This document shows positions 28,462 through 39,963 of a stretch of 64,000 nt of DNA, one piece after another. The DNA lies in NCBI RefSeq assembly GCF_036865545.1, contig NZ_CP142208.1:62001-126000 (forward strand), in the 5' to 3' direction. Numbering within the stretch: position 1 is the stretch's first letter; every line of letters begins with the position of its first letter. The notes below the pieces were generated by a model that did no database searches, had not been told where the DNA came from, and saw only the letters and a program-made list of their open reading frames with translations. The position numbers and the translations under genes are program-made. The DNA is from Erwinia sp. E_sp_B01_1 (GTDB taxonomy: Bacteria; Pseudomonadota; Gammaproteobacteria; Enterobacterales; Enterobacteriaceae).

Positions 28462-30060
28462 TTAGTCGAATTTCATACGTGAGGCTTTTAAGTTGATGAC
28501 CGCCAGTGCGCCAACCAGCAGGAAAATCAGCGTGGCGATGGCGGCAGCCAGACCAAAGTCCTGCCCGCCGCCGCCTTCAAAGGCGATACGCCAGGTGTAG
28601 CTGACCAGCAGGTCCGTATGGCCCGCTGGGGTGGTGGTGCCCAGCCGATCCGGGCCGCCGTTGGTCAGCAACTGGATCAGCACAAAGTTATTAAAGTTAA
28701 AGGCAAAGCTGGCGATCATCAGCGGCATCAGCGGCTTAATCAGCATCGGCAGGGTGATGCGTAAAAAGTTCTGCACCGGCGTGGCACCGTCCATCGCCGA
28801 GGCTTCGTACAGGTCATCCGGAATGGCTTTCAGCAGGCCCATACACAGGATCATCATGTAGGGATAACCCAGCCAGGTGTTGACGATAATCAGCATGGTT
28901 TTCGCCGTCAGCGGATCGCTGAACCACGCGGGCTTGATACCGAACAGCGTGCCCAGCACCAGGTTGATTTCACCAAAGCTCTGGTTGAATAACCCTTTGA
29001 AAATCAGAATCGAAATAAAGGCCGGTACCGCATAGGGCAGGATCAGCAGCAGGCGATAAACCGCTTTGCCTTTCAGTTCATCCCACTGGACCACGCAGGC
29101 CAGCACCATGCCCACCGCCGTAGTGAAGATCACCGTCAGCAGGGAGAAAATTACCGTCCAGACAAAAATCGACAGGAAGGGTTTCTGGATGCCGTCATCC
29201 TGGATCACCCGCAGGAAGTTTTTCCAGCCAATGCCCACCGTAAAGCCGGGGCTGAGCACCTCCTCCTGCCAGGCGCCTTTTGCATCAACCAGCTGATAAA
29301 AGCCGGTGGTCATGTTCGGGCGATAAATTTTGCCGTTCTGGCTACTGGTCAGTTGCCCGCTCTGTTCATCCAGTTTGTAAAGCGGCTGCGTACCGGAAAA
29401 CTGCCGTAGCGAACTCATGCGCAGGCCGGAGCCATCCGGCATTTTTGCGGTTAACTGGGTCAGCGCCTGGCGGTTCTGCGTGATGGTTCGCAGCCCGGCT
29501 TTTTCGGTCGCCGGAAGGGACTGGGCCGTCATCTCCAGCGATTGGGGGGCAGAAGGCGAGAAGCTGAAAGGCTTTGATACCAGCACCGCACCGTTATCCG
29601 GCGAGGTCAGCGCCAGCACCCACTGTTGGCCCGTTGGGTACAAACCAAAAGCCCAGGCTTTGTCGGCGCGGAACTGCCTGTCCATCAGCACGCTCTGGGC
29701 GCGCTCGAAGGTCAGCTGGTGGACGCTGCTGTAGTTAGTGAAGGCAATAGCGATGGTACAAACCAGCGGAAACAGGACAAACAGCCCCATTCCTGCCAGG
29801 CCAGGATAGACGTAGCGCCAGGAATAGGCGCGGCGGTTGCCATAAATAAACAGCCCGAGGCTGGAGAGGATCAGCGTCAGGATGGCAAAAAGGTACTCTC
29901 CCTGCGCATACATCAACACAATCAAATACCCGGCCAGCAGGGCGAAAAAGCCGATGAAAAGCCAGGCGAGCACAGGGGCGAACGGGCTTTTTTTCTGACG
30001 GGCTGGCTGGTGTGGGTCACGGACATGGAGGCGATCCTTTTCGGCACGGGGCAGCACCAT
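28462..30060 (-). CDS. malF: Maltose/maltodextrin ABC permease MalF
   Basis: Inner-membrane permease (E. coli 514 residues) with the large periplasmic P2 loop between helices 3 and 4 and the EAA loop LYEASAMDGATPVQNFLRITLP. The open frame from ATG 30060 gives 532 residues, but the first 22 or so look unrelated and the start lacks a good ribosome site. In another frame, ATG 30026 has AAGG nine bases upstream and encodes MSVTHTSQPVRKK, which would join SPFAPVLAWLF if the A7 run at 29988-29994 had one more A. That would give 521 residues. The N-terminus is therefore uncertain; the rest is firm. Confidence 0.95.
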   Translation of the reverse strand: MVLPRAEKDRLHVRDPHQPARQKKSPFAPVLAWLFIGFFALLAGYLIVLMYAQGEYLFAILTLILSSLGLFIYGNRRAYSWRYVYPGLAGMGLFVLFPLVCTIAIAFTNYSSVHQLTFERAQSVLMDRQFRADKAWAFGLYPTGQQWVLALTSPDNGAVLVSKPFSFSPSAPQSLEMTAQSLPATEKAGLRTITQNRQALTQLTAKMPDGSGLRMSSLRQFSGTQPLYKLDEQSGQLTSSQNGKIYRPNMTTGFYQLVDAKGAWQEEVLSPGFTVGIGWKNFLRVIQDDGIQKPFLSIFVWTVIFSLLTVIFTTAVGMVLACVVQWDELKGKAVYRLLLILPYAVPAFISILIFKGLFNQSFGEINLVLGTLFGIKPAWFSDPLTAKTMLIIVNTWLGYPYMMILCMGLLKAIPDDLYEASAMDGATPVQNFLRITLPMLIKPLMPLMIASFAFNFNNFVLIQLLTNGGPDRLGTTTPAGHTDLLVSYTWRIAFEGGGGQDFGLAAAIATLIFLLVGALAVINLKASRMKFD

Positions 30061-30093
30061 CAGCGCCGCCCCGTAATTCAGCTAAGACAGGAG

Positions 30094-31299
30094 TTACTTA
30101 GTCACGCGGGTTTCGACATCTTTTAACGCCTGGGGTACGGTCTGACGGCCATCCACCGCGTTAATAATCGCGTTGCGTTCGGCGTACCAGAAGGCGCTCA
30201 TTTGCGGGATGTTCGGCATAATTTCGCCGTTTTTCGAGTTCGCCATAGTGGCGGCGATGCGCGGATCGTTTTCCAGTTTTGCCTGGTAGGATTTCAGCGC
30301 CACGGCACCCAAAGGTTTATCTTTGTTGACCACGGCCAGGCCGTCATCGGTGATCAGGTAATTTTCCAGGAACTCTTTTGCCAGCTCTTTATTCGGGCTG
30401 GCGGCGTTGATGCCTGCGGTCAGCACGCCAACAAAGGGTTTGGAAGGTTTACCGTGGAAAGTCGGCAGCGGGGCGACGCCGTAGTTGATCTTACTCTTAT
30501 CGAGGTTGGACCAGGACCAGGGACCATCGATGGTCAGCGCCGTCTGGCCTTTGTTGAAGGCCGCTTCGGAGATGGAGTAGTCGGTGTCGGCGCTGATATG
30601 TTTGTTTTTCACCAGATCAACGATGAACTGCAGGCCGGCATTCGATCCCGCGTTATTTACGCCGGTGTCTTTGATGTCATATTTGCCGTCGACATATTTA
30701 AAGGCATAGCCGCCATCCGCTGCAATAATCGGCCAGGTGAAGTAGGGTTCCTGGAGATTCCACATGATGGCGCTTTTGTCTTTGTCTTTCGCCCGCAGGG
30801 ATTTATCCAGCGCCGGGATCTCTTCCCAGGTTTTTGGTGGGGTTTTCACCAGGTCTTTGTTGTAAATCAGCGACAGGGATTCCACGGCGACCGGATAGCC
30901 GATCAGCTTGCCATCAAAGGTCACTGCGTCCCAGGTAAAGGGGAACAGCTTGTCTTTGAATGCCTGGTCCGGGCTGACTTCAGCCACCAGACCAGACTGC
31001 GCGTAGCCGCCAAAACGGTCGTGCGCCCAGAAGATAATGTCCGGGCCGTCGCCTGTCGCGGCAACCTGAGGATATTTCTCTTCCAGTTTGTCAGGGTGCT
31101 CAACAGTGACCTTAATCCCGGTGTCCTTTTCGAACTTCTTACCGACCTCGGCCAGGCCATTGTAACCTTTGTCACCATTGATCCAGATGACCAGCTTGCC
31201 TTCTTCAATTTTGGCAAACGCGGCAGAGGACAACACCAGCGTAGCCAGCGCAGAAAGCGCGACGGTGCGTTTGACGATGTTCTTGATGCTGAGGGTCAT
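30094..31299 (-). CDS. malE: Maltose/maltodextrin-binding periplasmic protein
   Basis: A 401-residue periplasmic binding protein (E. coli MalE 396) that hands maltodextrins to MalFGK2. Signal peptide: [20 protein letters not shown], cleaved near [12 protein letters not shown]. The mature N-terminus [20 protein letters not shown] is nearly identical to E. coli. Ligand-binding segments such as [18 protein letters not shown] and [20 protein letters not shown] are present. First gene of malEFG, divergent from malK across a 363-bp control region. Confidence 0.98.
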   Translation of the reverse strand: MTLSIKNIVKRTVALSALATLVLSSAAFAKIEEGKLVIWINGDKGYNGLAEVGKKFEKDTGIKVTVEHPDKLEEKYPQVAATGDGPDIIFWAHDRFGGYAQSGLVAEVSPDQAFKDKLFPFTWDAVTFDGKLIGYPVAVESLSLIYNKDLVKTPPKTWEEIPALDKSLRAKDKDKSAIMWNLQEPYFTWPIIAADGGYAFKYVDGKYDIKDTGVNNAGSNAGLQFIVDLVKNKHISADTDYSISEAAFNKGQTALTIDGPWSWSNLDKSKINYGVAPLPTFHGKPSKPFVGVLTAGINAASPNKELAKEFLENYLITDDGLAVVNKDKPLGAVALKSYQAKLENDPRIAATMANSKNGEIMPNIPQMSAFWYAERNAIINAVDGRQTVPQALKDVETRVTK

Positions 31300-31662
31300 A
31301 ATCCAGTCCTTTATAGTCCAGGCTCACGCCTGAGACGGTAATGAGAGGGTACGCAGCCAGTGTGGAGTTAACCCCTCATGCCTTCATCATCCCCCCGCCT
31401 ACGCCCCCACCTCTCAGAATGTGACCCCGGTAGCACTGTGCTCAGTTATGCGCCCTCGCAGGCAAAATCATCCGTCATTTTTTGCAGTGCAGATCACGAA
31501 AATGTCTTTTCGCGTGAGCGTTTCGCCGCGATTCGCTGTCGCCTGTCCTCCCCACCTCTCCACCATCAAAAACCCGCGCCCGGAGGATTACGCCTGCGGA
31601 GGTAAACGGCATGCTTCCGAACATTCAGTTTCCCTTGCTGACGGCAACTACAGGAGTTCAGG
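31300..31662. promoter_or_regulatory. malE-malK divergent control region with MalT boxes
   Basis: This 363-bp gap holds two perfect MalT-box octamers on the minus strand, GGGGATGA (31387-31394) and GGGGAGGA (31546-31553), plus a weaker plus-strand site CCGGAGGA (31580-31587). The arrangement resembles the E. coli malEp/malKp regulatory complex, where MalT and CRP act together. Only weak CRP-like half sites were seen. No gene is supported here. Confidence 0.65.
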
Positions 31663-34096
<2,434 letters not shown>

Positions 34097-34133
34097 GTCT
34101 CTGACGATCTTCCGTGAGACGAAGGCGCTGACC

Positions 34134-34215
34134 GGCCTTAGCTCCCCTGGGAAGTGACGATGATTTCCCAGGGATAAGGTCAGTTTTCGCCTTGCCGCTT
34201 CGCGTAAGAAGCGGC
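34134..34215 (+). other. Two hairpins between lamB and malM
   Basis: The first is an imperfect long stem pairing CCTTAgctCCCCTGGGAA with TTTCCCAGGGataAGG. The second (34194-34215) pairs GCCGCTTC with GAAGCGGC around a 6-nt loop. Neither has a strong U-run, so they probably stabilise lamB mRNA or reduce read-through into malM, as is common after porin genes. Confidence 0.5.
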
Positions 34216-34309
34216 GAAGGTTTGCGCTGTAAACTGCTTTTCAAAGTTGTGCTGGCTGGCGGAAAGTAACAGGTCGCCAGCCTTCATGGTGATTCAAAAG
34301 GAAACGATA

Positions 34310-35209
34310 ATGAGAAAAAATCTGCTGTCACTGTGCCTGACGCTGAGCCTGATGGCTGCTGCTCCTGCGGGAGTGTATGCCGCTCAGCAGGATGCTTCCA
34401 CGGCTCCGGAGATCGCCAGCAAGACCCTACGCTCCCTCTCCTGGACACCGCTGGTGCCGCCAGTGACGCAGGATGTGCAGCTCAGCACGGCGGGTGCACA
34501 GATTAATCAGGGTGATATTCAGGGCGCCGTCGGGGCTTTTTCTCTGCCAGCCGATCGCGGGTCACTGGAAATCGTTCTGACCAGCGTAGTGACCGGTAAA
34601 ACGGTGTATGCCCCTAACGTCCTGGTTCTGGATGAGCAGATGCGCCCGGCGGCATTCTATCCTTCCAGCTATTTCCCCTATGAGAAGCCTGGTATTGTCT
34701 CCAGCGATCGTCTGGAAGGCACGCTGAAACTGACCCCGGCCCTGGGGCAGAAGCAAATTTATCTGCTGGTTTACACCACCCGCAAAGATCTGGATACCAC
34801 CACGCAAATGGTTAACCCGGCCAAAGCCTATGCGGCTGGCGTGGGCAATGCCGTACCGGATATTCCCGATCCCGTGGCCCGCCATACGGCAACGGGCACC
34901 ATCAGCCTGAAAGTCACCGCCGAGCAGAAAACCGGTAATGTGATGATTGGCCAGCTCTTCCCGTCTTCCGGCAATGCAGCCGCCACGCCAGTGGTTGTGG
35001 GCAACACACAACCTCAACCAGCCGCTGCCGCTGCGCCAGCCAAACCTTCAGAGCCGATGCTGGATGATTCCGATGCCTGGTTTAACGAGTCGATCAAAAA
35101 GGCCGTGAAGGCCGGAGATGTGGATAAAGCGCTGAAATTACTGGATGAAGCCGAACGTCTGGGATCGAAAACCGCCCGGAAGACCTTTATCGAGAGCGTG
35201 AAGCAGTAA
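34310..35209 (+). CDS. malM: Maltose operon periplasmic protein
   Basis: A 299-residue periplasmic protein of the maltose operon (E. coli MalM 306; precise role unknown). Signal peptide: MRKNLLSLCLTLSLMAAAPA, then GVYA-AQQDA. The family segments SWTPLVPPVTQDVQL, DRGSLEIVLTSVV and the C-terminal IKKAVKAGDVDKALKLLDEA are visible, with an Ala/Pro-rich linker near residue 240. The start at 34310 has AAAGGA upstream; an in-frame ATG at 34247 adds non-signal residues. Last gene of malK-lamB-malM. Confidence 0.95.
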   Translation: MRKNLLSLCLTLSLMAAAPAGVYAAQQDASTAPEIASKTLRSLSWTPLVPPVTQDVQLSTAGAQINQGDIQGAVGAFSLPADRGSLEIVLTSVVTGKTVYAPNVLVLDEQMRPAAFYPSSYFPYEKPGIVSSDRLEGTLKLTPALGQKQIYLLVYTTRKDLDTTTQMVNPAKAYAAGVGNAVPDIPDPVARHTATGTISLKVTAEQKTGNVMIGQLFPSSGNAAATPVVVGNTQPQPAAAAAPAKPSEPMLDDSDAWFNESIKKAVKAGDVDKALKLLDEAERLGSKTARKTFIESVKQ

Positions 35210-35278
35210 CGGGCTGTAGCGCTTTCTTATGAAGACCACCGACTGCAACTGGTGGTCGGATTTGTGCAGGAATAAAAA

Positions 35279-35301
35279 AAGCCCCGTTCCGGGGCTTATT
35301 T
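35279..35301. terminator. Terminator between malM and the antitoxin gene
   Basis: The stem AAGCCCCG / CGGGGCTT with a TTC loop has A7 before it and TTATTTT after it, so it can terminate on both strands. It separates the maltose operon from the convergent toxin-antitoxin pair. Confidence 0.85.
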
Positions 35302-35624
35302 TAGCATTCCAGAGCTGCAACGCCTTTCTTGTCGATCAGTTCAAGGAAGGCAAGCGCCGCGCCTCTCGGTTGGGTAACACCCCGTTCCCACTTCTGAACC
35401 GCATTAGCACTGATATACATGCGATTTGCAAGCTGCGCCTGGCTAAGGTGCTCACGCGCACGTAGCGCACGAATGCGATCCCCTGTCATTACTACGGGGG
35501 TAGCTTTTCCTCGCGCTTCCGCAACGATTGAATTGATATCGGCCAGAGCCTCGTCAGAAGCAGTTCCGCGCTCGTGCTGGCGTTTAATGCTTTCCTGAAT
35601 GCGAAGTATGCGTTTATCAATCAT
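35301..35624 (-). CDS. HTH antitoxin, HigA/NadS-like
   Basis: A 107-residue protein with a C-terminal Xre-type helix-turn-helix (RALRAREHLSQAQLANRMYI, then SANAVQKWERG). The N-terminal half is charged and helical. Its start overlaps the stop of the upstream toxin-like gene by 8 bp, giving the toxin-first order of HigBA-type pairs. It should neutralise the toxin and repress the pair. No matching antitoxin name can be given from sequence alone. Confidence 0.85.
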   Translation of the reverse strand: MIDKRILRIQESIKRQHERGTASDEALADINSIVAEARGKATPVVMTGDRIRALRAREHLSQAQLANRMYISANAVQKWERGVTQPRGAALAFLELIDKKGVAALEC

Positions 35625-36033
35625 CTGTATTCTCCGGGTCTGCTGAAGGTATTTCTACCAAATCTCTACTCATCAGTTCGGCTTTAAGCTGTGCATTTGT
35701 CAGGGCTTTATAAACCTTTGATTGCACCTTATAAGCCTTGAGTAGATCGGGCGGGATTTCAGGGCCACTCTTAGGAACATCCTTCTTTTCCCACCCATCA
35801 TTAAAATAAAACTTGTTGCCCTGGTGGTAGAACACGATAGTGCGCGCACCGCCACTTGTACCACTGGCATCCAGGCCAACGCGTTTCTTGTAAACCCCGC
35901 CACCTAATGATCCATCGGCAGGTTTGGCTAACACATCGGCCACAATCTCACGTAAATCTTCATCCGTTATGCCGGATTTTTTGCGATCTTTGTTGTAATG
36001 CTTTTCTATAAATATTCGTGTTTTCCCTTTCAT
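35617..36033 (-). CDS. RelE/HigB-like type II toxin
   Basis: A 138-residue protein with the features of a RelE-superfamily mRNA interferase: basic N-terminus (MKGKTRIFIEKHYNKDRKKS), GGGVYKKRVGLDASGTSGGA and RTIVFYHQGNKFYFNDGWEK. The ATG at 36033 is preferred because GGTGAG lies about 8 bases upstream; an in-frame ATG at 36093 would add 20 residues. It is longer than most RelE toxins owing to a C-terminal extension. It overlaps the antitoxin gene. Such pairs are commonly mobile and here sit just after the maltose operon. Confidence 0.82.
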   Translation of the reverse strand: MKGKTRIFIEKHYNKDRKKSGITDEDLREIVADVLAKPADGSLGGGVYKKRVGLDASGTSGGARTIVFYHQGNKFYFNDGWEKKDVPKSGPEIPPDLLKAYKVQSKVYKALTNAQLKAELMSRDLVEIPSADPENTDD

Positions 36034-36236
36034 ATCATAACTCACCAGTCCTATGGTAAATATTACTATAGTATCGCAGGGTTTTTGATTCAAGCAAGGC
36101 TGTAGACCAGGTGCAACTTTCCCTAAAATGGATGCCTGCGCCCTTTATGGAACTCCCTGTGCAAGAACGCTACGAAGATTTCACCCTACATTTTGAGCAG
36201 AACCGTCAAATGAAGCAGTGAGGATGTATGTATCCG

Positions 36237-37154
36237 CTATGTCTGCCAGCGCTGAAGCGCCCGGCGGAGCTGGCGCGAAGAAGAGAATCCCGCTGAGAGT
36301 GCCGCTTTCTCCGCTCCTTCTCCCTGTTGCAGCCGCTGCTGTGCAATCGCAATCCGCAACTGCTCGTGATAATCCCGCACGCTGATCCCCAGATGCTGCC
36401 TGAACAATCGGGTCAGATGCCGTGGGCTGACGTGTACCCGCCCGGCAATCTCATCCAGCTGCCATTCCTGTTCCGGATTCACCACCAGTAAATCCTGAGT
36501 GCGATGGATTGCCGGATGCATATGGTTGCGGTAACGCAGCCAGGGGGAAAGTTGGGGGTCTTCACCGGAGCGACGAAAATAGATCACCATTTCCCGCGCC
36601 ACATTCAGCGCCATCTGCGAGCCGCAAAGCTGGTGGATGAGATGCAGCGACAAATCAATTCCAGCCGTAATCCCTGCACTGGTCCAGATGCCACGATCTT
36701 CTACGAAGATGCGGTTTTCTTTCACAATAGCAGCAGGATCGGCATTTTTCAGGCGGGTGATCACTTCATGATGGCTGGTACATTGCACGCCGTGCAGCAG
36801 GCCTGCTTTTGCAGCCAGGATTGCGCCGGAACAGATGCAGACCAGAGAAATGCGGCGGGCATGGATATCGGGCTGCTGGCGCATCAGCCAGTTGCGGGCG
36901 GCCACACCCTGCGGGGTATCAAACTGAGTGCCGGAATCCTGCACGCCAGGCACGATCAGTAAACTCCCGGCGGGCAGACGATCGGGCATCGGCGCAATGC
37001 GGCTCACGGTCATATCGGTGGAGGTCATGATGCTCTCCTCCGGGCCGATATAACGCAGATCAAAGGCATTGGCCAGCTTCAGCGTTTCCGCCGGGCCGGT
37101 CACATCCAGCGACACAATGCCGGGCACCATCAAAAACCACACCGGGATAGCCAT
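36237..37154 (-). CDS. GlxA-family AraC regulator with DJ-1/PfpI domain
   Basis: A 305-residue regulator. Residues 1 to about 180 form a DJ-1/PfpI (glutamine-amidotransferase-like) domain with the nucleophile-elbow sequence SLVCICSGAILAAKAGLL. The C-terminal AraC helix-turn-helix pair includes IAGRVHVSPRHLTRLFRQHL and AALSAGFSSSRQLRRAL. The protein starts MAIPVWFLMVPGIVSLDVTG. Its start is one base after the stop of the isochorismatase gene, so they form an operon. The regulator probably controls a small-molecule hydrolysis step; the ligand is unknown. Confidence 0.9.
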   Translation of the reverse strand: MAIPVWFLMVPGIVSLDVTGPAETLKLANAFDLRYIGPEESIMTSTDMTVSRIAPMPDRLPAGSLLIVPGVQDSGTQFDTPQGVAARNWLMRQQPDIHARRISLVCICSGAILAAKAGLLHGVQCTSHHEVITRLKNADPAAIVKENRIFVEDRGIWTSAGITAGIDLSLHLIHQLCGSQMALNVAREMVIYFRRSGEDPQLSPWLRYRNHMHPAIHRTQDLLVVNPEQEWQLDEIAGRVHVSPRHLTRLFRQHLGISVRDYHEQLRIAIAQQRLQQGEGAEKAALSAGFSSSRQLRRALQRWQT

Positions 37155-37155
37155 C

Positions 37156-37698
37156 TTATTCGAGCTCCAGCAGACACTCCTCCACGGTACGGATGGAGGC
37201 GAAACGGTTGATCAGCACGGCTTCAGTATGGTGACGGAGGTCAGCGATACTCAGCGTGATACGGTTATGGCAAATCGGGAAAGTCAGCGTGGCTTCGGTG
37301 ACAAAGGTCACCTTAAATCCCATATCAGAGGCGACACGCGCTGTAGTCTCACAGCACTGCTCGGTGCGCAGGCCAGAGACAATCAGATGATCCACCTCCT
37401 GCTCGCGCAGCCACTGTTCCAGCCCGGATTCGGTTAGCGCGTTATGAACGCGTTTATGCACCGTTTTCACCGCTTTATGATTCAAAAACGGCAGTCTTGT
37501 TACCAGCCCGGAATCCAGCGAGAAGGGACCTTCTTCTTCCACATGAAACACATCCACCACAGGAATACCGCGAACATGGCAGCCGCCAATCAGTGCGCTG
37601 ATACTGCGCTCGAAAGCGGGCATCTCGACGGTATCCTGATAGCCACGATGATAGAAGGACTGCTGCGCGTCAATCACTAAAAGCACTGTTCTGGACAT
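37156..37698 (-). CDS. Isochorismatase-family cysteine hydrolase
   Basis: A 180-residue hydrolase of the isochorismatase/nicotinamidase fold. Catalytic triad elements are visible: Asp in LLVIDAQQSFY, Lys in KAVKTVHKRVHNALTES and Cys in LRTEQCCETTARVASDMG. ATG 37698 has AGGAG 7 bases upstream; the frame is open further upstream but without a ribosome site. First gene of a two-gene operon with the GlxA-like regulator. The substrate is unknown; the family hydrolyses amides, esters or enol ethers. Confidence 0.9.
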   Translation of the reverse strand: MSRTVLLVIDAQQSFYHRGYQDTVEMPAFERSISALIGGCHVRGIPVVDVFHVEEEGPFSLDSGLVTRLPFLNHKAVKTVHKRVHNALTESGLEQWLREQEVDHLIVSGLRTEQCCETTARVASDMGFKVTFVTEATLTFPICHNRITLSIADLRHHTEAVLINRFASIRTVEECLLELE

Positions 37699-37995
37699 TT
37701 CTGGACTCCTGTTAAAAAGGGTATAGCCCAATGATGGCGGGAAGTGCGGCATCAAAGAAGGCCAGAAACGGACATGATCCTGCCGGGATGAGACCACAGG
37801 GCGAGGACTTACAGAAAACGCAGGGAAAGTAGCACAAGACAAACCTGCATTACCCGAATTTCAAATTTTTTGATTGATATAAAGCTTTTTATGAACATAC
37901 ATTTTCAGGTAAGTGTCAGAAATGAATTTATAAGTTTGAATAATGAAAAATAAGCCTGATCCATACAATGTAATCTTAAATGCACACCCCTTTTT

Positions 37996-38070
37996 TGATC
38001 GGTTTAACTGATCACCTGACGCTTTGTGATAGATGCAATCTATCATATTAAAGAATTTGATCGTTTTAAT
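37996..38070. promoter_or_regulatory. Operator-like palindromes upstream of the RHH gene
   Basis: Within the AT-rich 37699-38174 gap lie an imperfect palindrome TGATCgGTTTAACtGATCA (37996-38014), a perfect one TGATAGAT-GCA-ATCTATCA (38027-38045), and a partial copy of the first, TGATCGTTTTAAT (38058-38070). The 9-mer GTTTAACTG recurs inverted at 38153-38161. Such spaced repeats suit autoregulation by the adjacent ribbon-helix-helix protein. The rest of the gap shows no gene. Confidence 0.45.
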
Positions 38071-38174
38071 GAGTTTGTTTTTGCTTTCAAACCATTATAA
38101 AAAGGAAAAGATTTTTAGAATGATAATAATTTCTAATGGCAATGATGCTAACCAGTTAAACAGGGAGAGGCTTT

Positions 38175-38471
38175 ATGAAGAACATTAATACCGATACAGA
38201 AAGTCCGGTTGCGCGTAATCTTTACATTCTGGGTATCCGCACTGATAAAGAAAGTAAGCGGCTGATTGATGAAATCTGTAAAACTGAAAAATGTTCACGA
38301 AGCGACCTGGTATTGAAAAGTATTCGTATCTATGCCGAACTGACCGCTAATTATGTGGATGTCCCTCTACCTGCGGGCAGAGAAAATTTATTAAAACTTC
38401 TTAATTTAAAAGATGCCTGTAAAACAATTAATATGATCCTTGACGATATCGTTCCAGACGATCGGGAGTAA
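38175..38471 (+). CDS. Ribbon-helix-helix-like small regulator
   Basis: A 98-residue protein. Residues about 14-60 fit a ribbon-helix-helix fold: a beta strand (ARNLYILGIRTD), helix A (KESKRLIDEICKTEKCS) and helix B (RSDLVLKSIRIYAELTANY). The C-terminal 40 residues are helical and acidic. Ribosome site GGGAGAGG lies 8 bases before ATG. It is AT-rich, stands alone upstream of the fimbrial genes on the same strand, and has palindromes upstream. A regulator of the fimbrial operon is the natural guess but unproven. It does not resemble PapI/FaeA or AggR. Confidence 0.7.
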   Translation: MKNINTDTESPVARNLYILGIRTDKESKRLIDEICKTEKCSRSDLVLKSIRIYAELTANYVDVPLPAGRENLLKLLNLKDACKTINMILDDIVPDDRE

Positions 38472-39150
38472 ATGCGAAGCATAAATAGTATCGATTCTGA
38501 AAAATTAAGGGTTTTTTAATTAATCTTTTACTGCTTCTTTAATTAATCTTTTACTGCTTCATGTAACTCTGTTTACTATTTCCCCATAAGGGATTCTCAT
38601 GGGGTGCCGATGTGGTCAACTTTTCTTTGATGCCTTCCAAATTCGCGAAAAAGAGTGTTATTCCTGTCTGAGAATGAAAAATATAATTTATCTATATGAT
38701 TTTTTTACAGATTATTTCTAACCCTTTCATGCGTGCCATTTTTCTATCAAAAAATCACTTAATATCATATCCCTTTTAATAACATTATAATTCATTTTAA
38801 TACACTTAAAGTGAAAGCTTGTTTGCATCGGGAGTTAATAACGGCTGGATAAGTTAAACGCAACCTAAACAAAGTAAAGCAAGGTTGTTTTCTGGAAAGT
38901 GAATTCATCTCTTTATTTCATATAAACCTGTTGGTTTTTTCACATGAACCTTATTGAATGGTCCGCAGCTTATGAATGTTTTAGTCGTTCAATAAACTGA
39001 TTTTGATTGTTGTCTGCCGGTTTTATTCTCTGCCCCGTGCGATTGACCCCCTGAAGATAATATGGAAAATACACCCCACATAAATGGCAGGAATGTCATT
39101 GGAAATTAACTCTCCATCAATGCCTTTGCTGGTTTTGATTCCAGGTGATA
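38472..39150. other. AT-rich non-coding region upstream of the fimbrial operon
   Basis: About 680 bp without a supported gene. It holds the 23-bp tandem duplication at 38515-38560, a small hairpin (CCCCAT / ATGGGG, 38582-38604), and an 8-bp inverted repeat TTATTGAA / TTCAATAA (38951-38958 and 38988-38995). The fimbrial promoter must lie here, but no confident -35/-10 pair was chosen. Confidence 0.5.
38515..38560. repeat. Two perfect tandem copies of a 23-bp unit
   Basis: The unit runs 38515-38537 and again 38538-38560 without a mismatch; it begins tttaattaatc and ends actgcttc. It lies 44 bp after the RHH gene stop. Perfect copies suggest recent duplication by slippage. Confidence 0.9.
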
Positions 39151-39963
39151 ATGACTATGTTTGGTTTTTGTAAAAACAGAAAGCCGTCTTACTTATTAAC
39201 TCTTCTGCCAGTGGTCATCTGTCTGAACACATTAGTTAATACTGCTCATGCCGCCTTACAAGAGATGACGACCAACACAAAAAATTTCGAACTCAAATTA
39301 GGGGCTACCAGATTAATTTACAACCCAGCGTCCAGCGGGGCATCCTTATCCGTGAATAACCCACAGGATTACCCGATTCTGATTCAGGGGAAAGTGTATA
39401 CCGAAGATAAAAAAACCGTGGCTCCCTTTATTGTTACACCCCCTTTGTTTCGGCTGGAAGCGGGTCAGCAAAGCCGGCTTCGTGTCATCCGCACCGGTGG
39501 CCCGGCGATCGCGGACCGTGAAACGCTGAACTGGTTATGTGTGGGCGGCATCCCTCCTAAAGATACGGACGTCTGGGCCCAGGATAAAGAGGGCAAATCT
39601 GTACTGAATCCCTCTTCGGTAAAGTTGAACCTCGAGATACAGACAAACAGCTGTATCAAGCTTTTGGTAAGACCTTCTTCGCTAAAGAGCCATCCTCTTG
39701 ATGCCGCCTCTTCACTCACCTGGCGATACGAGAAGGGCAAGTTGATCGCAATTAATCAGACCGCATTTTATATGAACCTAAAAGCTCTGAGCGTAGGTGA
39801 TAGGGAAATCAAAGGGTTGAATTATATTGCGCCGTTTTCCAGCGGTTCTTTTGATCTTCCTGAAAAACCTTCAGGCCAGGTGAAGTGGCGGGTGATCACC
39901 GATGAAGGGGTGAAAGCCGCCTCTATCAATCACCCCTTCAATAATCCGGACCCAGGAATCTAC
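39151..39963 (+). CDS. Fimbrial periplasmic chaperone, FGL type (in frame with the usher)
   Basis: Residues 1-271 of one uninterrupted frame that continues into the usher. Signal peptide near residues 10-35 (LLTLLPVVICLNTLVNTAHA). The PapD-like first domain carries FELKLGATRLIYNP and VIRTGG, with a long F1-G1 region bounded by two Cys (NWLCVGGIPPK and NSCIKLLVRP), the signature of FGL chaperones of the Afa, Agg and CS6 type. GTG 39145 or ATG 39151/39157 could start it; 39151 has AGG five bases upstream. No stop codon separates it from the usher, so either the stop was lost or the usher starts separately at 39964. Donor-strand role: it caps subunits in the periplasm. Confidence 0.9.

Noticed and set aside
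30202..31341. 379-codon plus-strand open frame
   Set aside because: Antisense to malE, which is certain; no supporting start site.
36147..36221. 24-codon plus-strand frame starting MELPVQERYEDF
   Set aside because: Too short to support; may be a 3' remnant of a lost gene, but nothing identifies it.
38951..38995. Inverted repeat TTATTGAA/TTCAATAA considered as a fimbrial phase switch
   Set aside because: The arms enclose only 29 bp, with no recombinase gene nearby and no promoter recognised inside.
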